A DNA stretch of 64,000 nt, taken from contig JAEHOE010000024.1 of the NCBI GenBank assembly GCA_016858145.1, positions 744,001-808,000 on the forward strand. Direction: 5' to 3'. A program made the position numbers and the translations under genes. The stretch is from Edaphochlamys debaryana (taxonomy: Eukaryota > Chlorophyta > Chlorophyceae > Chlamydomonadales). The notes under the pieces were generated by a model that saw nothing but the letters and a program-made list of their open reading frames with translations, had not been told where the DNA came from and ran no database searches. Position 1 is the first letter of the stretch. Each line of letters starts with the position of its first letter. Positions 57,964 to 64,000 of this stretch are shown piece by piece.

Positions 57964-60632
57964 TCAGCGCCCCTCTCGCCGTCCGTGGCCGTGGCTGCCG
58001 CCTCTGCTCTCCGCCCCGCCGGAAGCGCTCCCGGGGTTGTGGCTGGCTCCGGTGCCGCCAGCTCCCGGCGGCGCGGGGTGCAGCGCGGCCGTGGCGGCGG
58101 CCAGGCTCAGCTGCTGCAGAGGCAGCGCGTCGACGGCGGCGCTGGGCGCGGGGGCCGGCGGCGGGTGAGGCGCCTCCACCACCACGCGGCCTGCGGGCGG
58201 CAAAGCACATTAAGCAGGCCGTGCAAAGCTGGGTCAGGGAGCTATCCAGGAAAATACGGTAAGTGAGCAACAGTGGTGGGCAGCTTGTCAGGAGGGGGAA
58301 ACCGCTCCTCCCAAGTCGCCATCGCTGGCGCTGGGCTGACGCATTGTCTCAGCCAGGGGGCCGGTCACCCACCCTTGAAGTCCTCGAACTCCTTCTTGAT
58401 GGTGCGGATGGTGCTGCCCAGCAGCTGCCGGTGCTCGTCGCTCCGCTGCAGCTGGTCCCTGCAACAGAGCAAGGCGCAGGAAGGAGCCGCGGGGCGCCGG
58501 GGCAGGTTTAGGTGGCGCTCTGCGTGCTCATGTGGGTACCAAACCTAGGATTGGGGGGCGGGGCATGCACATGTATGCTGTGCCCAAAAATGACTGGCGC
58601 AAGGCGGCAGCGCAGCAGCCACCGCCCCAGGCTGAGCCGCAGGACTGCCCCTTGACCAACACCCGGGCTGGAGTTATGCCTCTCGAGGACCCGCGAGCTG
58701 GACAGTGTCATGGAGTGGCTGGGAACTCTCTGGGAAGGGCTGCCGGAACACTGCCCCTGGCGCAACCCACAACACATGTGCCCCGACAGCTGCAAGCGAT
58801 GGTGTGAGTCGTGCGCAGCTCAGCACGGCCATGCGCACCTGAGCTGCTGGTTGGTCGACTCGAGGCTCTTCAACTTCTCCCGCAGCACCGCCAGCTCCTC
58901 GTTCTGAGGTGGGATAAGTTGTGGAGAAACGGTCAGAGCCAGGGATACAGCGTGGTGCCACGCAACCTCCTCAAATCACCCCTGGCCCCTTCGATTGTAG
59001 CCTTGGAAGTGGACAAGCCTGTTTCTGTCCCTAGCCCCCAGGTAACCCAACCCACATCGCACTTCATATGCATCTCCGGTCCTTGTCCTGAAACGAAGCA
59101 ACCCAGATCCCGCTTGCCAGGCCCCGCCGTCGTCGTCTGATCGACCCAGTTTGGCGCAGCCCCCTCACTCCATCCCCGCACCCAATGCACGGCAGGCGCT
59201 CCGGCGGCCGTACCTGCGCTGCCACCCGCTGAGCCTGCTGCTTCGCATCCGCGGCCTGCTGCGATGCATCCCTCAGGGCGCCCTCCAGCAGCGTTGTCAG
59301 CTGGGCGTCTGCGGAGGGAGATGGAGCGCACGGGTGCACGGAGGTCATGCGGAGTGAGTCAAAGTGATGCAGCATCTGCTTAGGCCCACAAACATCAACC
59401 ATTGGGCTAGGGAATGCTGTTGAAGGAGAGTCAGCTTGGCCCGGCAAGCATCCCCCTGCCTCTTTGCGCACCTCGTTTTGACCTTGCCAGCATGTCTTCG
59501 ATAGCCGTGAGCGAGAACGCTGCGGGGCGCGAGGGAGGTCCGGTGAGACAGAGCCAGGAACTAGGGAACTGAAAGCGGGGACGCCACAGGGTGCCAGGGC
59601 CCCGCTGACAACCAAACGTAGACAGCCTTCACGGCGATCTCTGCCGCCCCCTCAGCACACCCGTCAAAATTTCAAGCGGTCCGCGCTAATGAGCACTCCC
59701 ATGAGCTGGTCAAACCCTGCACAACAGCCCCATACCCTGCTAGACCCGGACTCACTGGATCCGCGTATCATGACGCCCACGTGCGCCCCAGACTCCAGAA
59801 TGGCTGACACGTCTATGGGCCGTAGCTCGAAGAAGCTGAGGTCCGCGGCGTCGATTCCCAGCTGAGCAGCGCAGCGCTCCGCCACCCGTACGCCCCCGGG
59901 CGCTGACGTGGACGGGGCCTCGCCATGGGCCTCGCCTGCCGGACCGCGTCCCTCCTCGTCGTCGTCGCCCGCCTCATACCGGTGCGGCGGGCGGGAAGCC
60001 GCTGTTTGTCGCTGGGCTTGCCCGCTGGACTGCAACACGAAGGCTGAGGAGATGAGCTCTACGCGTATGCAGGCGTCCAGCGTGCCGCCGTGCCCGGCCC
60101 CAGCGAGCGCAGCTGCGTGGCTGGACGGGCCCGCAGTGCCGAAGGCTGGGGGGTTGAAGTGGAGGCCCCCTAGAGGTGCCCTGATCACCCCTCGCCCAAA
60201 CGCTGGCGTAGTTGCGGCGCTGCCGATTGGCGAGGCGGAGGCGGGGTTGGCGAGGTGCAGCATGGGGGGCTTGAGCGGCCCTCGGGGTCCGCGCGGGGCT
60301 TCCTCAGCTGCTCCGACAGGCGTGGATGTCGCTCTCCCGCCCTGACCGAGGCCGAGCGCCAGCCCCGGCACAGCCCTGCCCCGCGATGTCTCCGGCATGT
60401 ACAGTGGCTCCGAGCGCATGTTCAGCGGGTCTTCCGGGGGCCCATGGTCGTCAACCACAGGCGCTGGCAAATTGAGCTTGAACCCCGGCCCCAGCCGCGA
60501 GAATCCTGTCGACGGCATGCTGGGCATAGGAGCCTCGTCATGCTCGTAGCGGCCATTCGATGCTGCGGCGCAGAGCGGGATGTCGTCGAGGTCCAAGTCC
60601 TCGTCTGAAAAGTCGTCTGACGGGTCTGCCAT
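57964..60632 (-). CDS. acidic N-terminus plus coiled-coil protein, 465 aa
   Basis: Six exons: 59756-60632, 59472-59519, 59214-59308, 58839-58903, 58373-58458 and 57964-58190, giving 466 codons. The N-terminus is acidic ('DDFSDEDLDLDDIPL') and then disordered and Gly/Pro/Ala-rich. Around residues 255-290 is a more ordered part, 'LSFFELRPIDVSAILESGAH'. Residues about 295-392 are a coiled coil with heptads such as 'EELAVLREKLKSLESTNQQL' and 'STIRTIKKEFEDFKG'. The tail is Pro/Ala/Gly-rich. No family is recognised; a scaffold or dimerising adaptor is likely. A competing last exon (59664-59716) would end the protein before the coiled coil at about 309 residues. The start is the first ATG of the long frame. 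Confidence 0.72.
59664..59716 (-). other. possible alternative terminal exon of the coiled-coil gene
   Basis: An acceptor (…TTGTGCAG) at 59717-59718 leads in the right phase to 'FDQLMGVLISADRLKF' and a stop. It competes with the exon at 59472-59519. Confidence 0.35.
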
Positions 60633-61082
60633 TTGCTGCACGAAGGTCAAAGGGGGCTACCGAGAAGAGCCGTGGGACATCTACAGCGAGCACACCAACA
60701 GCGGCGCAAGCTGCCTTCAGGGCTGTCGCAACTTGCAGCAAGCTGTGTGATAAGCTGGTCTGGCGTATCGAGCGTTCTTAAGAGAAGCGTCTTGTATGCA
60801 AGCGTGCCTGGAGGACAGCTTGGAGGCCCGTGCGGGGTGCGGCTCCGTTGACTTCTTGCATTGTACCTCTCAGCCTCGCTCACACAGCCTCGCTCGCCCC
60901 AAGCCTGCTGCCTGATCTACTGCCGAGACGCTTTGGCGTCCACAAAATCGGCCTGCCTGCAACCCTGCTAGTCTTCGTGCGTGCACATCTCGCACATGCG
61001 CCATGTCTTCCACGGTCTTCCCCCCCTAACCCCTCCCCCTCCCCAAGCAGCCCCAGAACTCCATGAAGCCCCTGCAGCGGCT
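60633..61082. other. intergenic: promoter and 3' UTR of two reverse-strand genes
   Basis: 450 bases between the CRAL-TRIO stop and the coiled-coil start. No TGTAA on the reverse strand was noticed close to the stop. No gene was seen. Confidence 0.5.
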
Positions 61083-63481
61083 CTACTTGAAGTCGTCCGG
61101 GAGAGACTGCGGCGTGAAGTAGTCCCGCCGCACGTCGGCAACGCTCACGAAGCTGACCTGCGGAGTGAAGAGCGCGGGCGAGGTCAGGTCCGCGGCCGGG
61201 AGGACTCAAGCCGTCAAGGAAACGGAGTCCTCTATCACTGCGACCTAAAGCCGAAGCCCCACCCTGGCCTATCTCACAAGAGCTTTCCAGTCCCAACCCA
61301 GATGGCATCTGCCAGGCCCCAGCCCTGCCCCACGCTCTGCAGACCTCTCACCAGCGCGGCGTACTTCCGCATGAGCGGCTTGATGACCTCCCAGGCGGGG
61401 AAGAACACCCAGGGCGCCTCCACCATGAGCACCTGCCCCACGCGGCGGGGATAGTACTCGAAGAAGGCCTCCACCTGAGGGAGGGAGGGAGGGAGGGAGG
61501 GAGGGAGGGAGGGAGGGAGGGAGGGAGGGAGGGAGGGAGGGAGGGAGGGAGGGAGGGAGGGAGGGAGGGAGGGAGGGAGGGAGGGAGGGAGGGAGGGAGG
61601 GAGGGAGGGAGGGAGGGAGGGAGGGAGGGAGGGAGGGAGGGAGGGAGGGAGGGAGGGAGGGAGGGAGGGAGGGAAGGGACAGCAAGGGGAGCGGGTGAGG
61701 GGCGGTGCGGTCTTGAAGAGCACTTGGACTTGGAATAGCAGCTTTCGCCCGCTAACTAAGCAAGTACCCGGTACTGACCCCCGCATCGACGCTCATCGCA
61801 AAAGAATGCATTGGGCTAACCACACCCGGCAAACGAAAATTGATGCCAGAAGGGCCCAAGGCGCTCATCCAGAGCGGAGCCCTGGCCCCCTCCAGAAGCC
61901 CTCGTGTGCGACCCAACCCATTGGCTCCGAGCAGCTCACCATAAACGCCGCAAACTGGAAGTCCGCGTTGGTTGTGAACTCGAAGCCCCGCAGGTCGAAG
62001 ATGCCCACGATCTGCTCCCCGCCGGGCGGTAGCTGTGCGAGCGCAGTGTCAATCATGTGTGCCGCCAGGCGCTTGGAGTCCGTGATGGGGAACTGGCCTG
62101 GGCGGCGAGGGGGCGAGAGGTGTAAGAGGGGGGGCCGCAAGGGCGTGGCGCGCATGGGGGCTTTGTGTCCGAGCCGGGGGGTGGTGAACGTGCCGAGGAG
62201 GGGCAAGGGTGTGCAGAGGTGGAGCGGGCTTGCCCGCAATCAGCTGAGGGCGTGGGCGACGGGCGTGGGTGTGCGCGGATGATGGGGCGGGAAGCCCTGC
62301 GGGGCGCGTCGCCAACGAAAACCCCTCTCACGAGATCCAATGGGGCTCACAGCTATCCCAGACCAACCCCAAGCCTAGTGCTGATCTCTGATCCAGCAGA
62401 GCCCAATAAGACCCAGACGCCCCGCCGCCCCATTCTTGGTGAGCATGTGCCCACGCACTGCTCGTGCCGTGGGCATTGCTGTGACAGTGCCATCCCTCCA
62501 TCCTGACGCCAGAAGATCGCGCCGGTTCGCAGCCAGCGCCCCTTGCGAGTGCCTCGCGAACGGCAGAGCCGCCAGCTAGCGCCACCGTTCTGGAGCATCT
62601 CGATCTGGGCCCAACTGGGCCCAACGAGGCCCTGGCCGGGAGCCACAGCACCAGGTCCGGTGCCAAACTCAAGGGCGCGGTCCACCCTCGGGCGCTCGCA
62701 ATGCTCCGGCGCTGAACCCGCATCCCCCCAGCAGCTCGATCCACCAGCCGCCCGCAAGCCGCCCGCCACGGACGGCCTTCATGAGAACGGCCTTACCAGT
62801 CTTGTGCAGGCGGGTGCGGATCACGATGGCCGGCCTGCCGTACTTGTCGGGTGCTGTGTGCACGTACGCCTTCCCGCTGGCCAGCTCAGCCGCCAGCATG
62901 GCTGGCGTGGTGGCCTGCGGCCTATTTAGGCAGGTGCGTTGGGGCCGGGAGGAGAGCGGAGTGAGGGTTGAGTGAGCCTCCGGGGGCACACCGCGCTCCC
63001 CACCCCGTCGGCCCCCGTCAGGCCCAGCGCCGCCACTGCGGCCCCGCCCACCGCCCACAGGCCTTATCCGTAATCCTCTTCCCAATCCCCGCAACTCCGC
63101 CAAGCACCTTTCCCCCGCCCCGTCAGCCCTCCCCAGGCCCCGCCCCCTCCCGTGGGCCCCCGTCCCCCTCCTGCAGGGCTTTCTGTGATCTCCCACCCCC
63201 GACCTGGTTTGCCCCGCCCCGCCTTGTTATGCTCACTTGAAGGTCTGGCGCCACTGCAGCGTCTTGCGCAGCTTCTCCTCCGCCTCCACGGGGTCGAAGT
63301 ACCGGTCCCGCAAGAACCATTTCAGCGTATCCTCGTCGACCTCTTTAGATGCGAGCTCCTTGCTGAAGCGTTGTGTGAGGGTCGCGAGCGCCTGCGCGAC
63401 GGGGTGGACGCTGATGGAGCGGTCGCCGACGCGTCGGCTTACCCAGTACCCACACACGTACTTTGATTTGGCTGGGTGCAT
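61083..63481 (-). CDS. SEC14-like CRAL-TRIO lipid-binding protein, 241 aa
   Basis: Five exons: 63237-63481, 62797-62921, 61940-62097, 61352-61474 and 61083-61157, giving 242 codons. A CRAL-TRIO N-terminal helix part reads 'DEDTLKWFLRDRYFDPVEAE' then 'LRKTLQWRQTFK'. The lipid-binding lobe has 'DKYGRPAIVIRTRLHKTG', 'IVGIFDLRGFEF', 'FFEYYPRRVGQVLMVEAPWV' and 'FFPAWEVIKPLM', and it ends 'YFTPQSLPDDFK'. These match SEC14-type proteins that carry phosphatidylinositol, phosphatidylcholine, tocopherol or retinal-like ligands between membranes. The ligand is not predictable. The length equals a minimal single-domain member. The start is the first ATG of the open exon; upstream exons are possible. Its third intron is nearly half filled by a tetranucleotide repeat. 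Confidence 0.87.
61477..61674. repeat. (AGGG)n tetranucleotide array, about 49 units
   Basis: An almost perfect GAGG/AGGG run of about 198 bases lies in a CRAL-TRIO intron. On the transcribed strand it is (CCCT)n and directly abuts the splice acceptor, forming an extreme polypyrimidine tract. The + strand could fold into G-quadruplexes. Confidence 0.97.
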
Positions 63482-64000
63482 CCGTCCAGGGCACTGGCCG
63501 CAACCCCGGCGCAGAGGGTGCGGTCGACGTGAGCCGCTGGTCGACCGCGCAATTCCTGAGGTCGCGACGAGCGTGCTGGAAGGAGACTAATCGCCCAACG
63601 CTTACTTGGCTAGAGGGGCATCGCGTCGCCCGTTGGGGCCCTAGTTGTCGCAGCACGGACATACTAAAGAGGGGGGTCGATGAACGTGCAAGCAGAGGAC
63701 CGGCGAGGTGTGTGGATCACGGGGATGCAGTGCGCAAGCGAGGTATACTCAAGTATCGTCGTCGAGGGCGAGTCTTCGTGCCAGGGGGCTTGGTGTGCAC
63801 TTTGTTTGGCCGCTTTATTGATGCATGGGTCGCGCGACCAGTCGCACAGGTGAATTTCACCACGGCCTTGTGTAGTTGCGTGCACACGATGACACTTGCC
63901 CTAACCCGGTCCTAGCCCATACGGGGCCTGGCACGCAGGGGCAGCCGGGCATGGCGCCGGAGTTGGGCGCGGGCTACCTGCCCGTTATCCAGACGGGACT
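63482..64000. other. upstream region of the CRAL-TRIO gene
   Basis: Presumably the promoter and 5' UTR of the reverse-strand CRAL-TRIO gene. Short frames on both strands have no support. The window ends here. Confidence 0.45.

Noticed and set aside
61269..61786. Pro/Ser (SLPP)n frames from the tetranucleotide array
   Set aside because: Translation of an intronic microsatellite; splice phases of the CRAL-TRIO gene exclude it.

Overview
The window looks like nuclear DNA of a Chlamydomonas-like (volvocine) green alga. It is very GC-rich and dense with short GT-AG introns. Its proteins carry long Ala/Gly/Pro/Gln low-complexity stretches, TGTAA-type polyadenylation motifs occur downstream of several stops, and family content mixes plant-type and cilium-type genes. 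I saw no rRNA, convincing tRNA, CRISPR array or intact transposon. Gene models below were built by hand from splice sites. For every multi-exon model the exon lengths add up to a whole number of codons with matching phases at each junction, which is the main support for them.

Layout: (1) 1-3560 (+), 3' part of a SET-domain gene with B3-like repeats. (2) 4489-11148 (-), a 1,599-aa Tudor-like, lysine/alanine-rich protein. (3) 12500-14529 (-), a BASS-type (bile acid:Na+ symporter family) transporter, head-to-head with (4) 14706-15845 (+), an unknown four-helix membrane protein. (5) 16352-17034 (+), a repeat plus CxxC protein with an apparent frameshift. (6) 19292-25444 (-), a 24-exon AzgA/AZG-type purine permease, divergent from (7) 26862-30419 (+), a tandem two-domain isochorismatase-like amidohydrolase. 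(8) 31252-33831 (+), an ankyrin-like repeat protein. (9) 35025-41780 (-), a 2,125-aa paralogue of gene 1. (10) 43386-47203 (-), a flavin amine oxidase. (11) 48187-52132 (+), an ASH/MSP-domain protein. (12) 52933-55214 (+), a DUF3605-like protein. (13) 55850-56731 (+), a small unknown protein. (14) 57964-60632 (-), a coiled-coil protein. (15) 61083-63481 (-), a SEC14/CRAL-TRIO protein.

Two themes stand out. First, genes 1 and 9 form an inverted pair about 32 kb apart. Their SET halves and even one intron are nearly identical, while their N-terminal B3-like arrays differ. Gene 9 appears to be a SET protein fused to several tandem B3-like DNA-binding-type modules, which I do not recognise as a described architecture. 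Second, a purine permease, a double isochorismatase-like hydrolase of the biuret/ureide type and an amine oxidase lie in one region, which suggests local grouping of organic-nitrogen use genes. Functions are inferred from sequence motifs only; no search was run.
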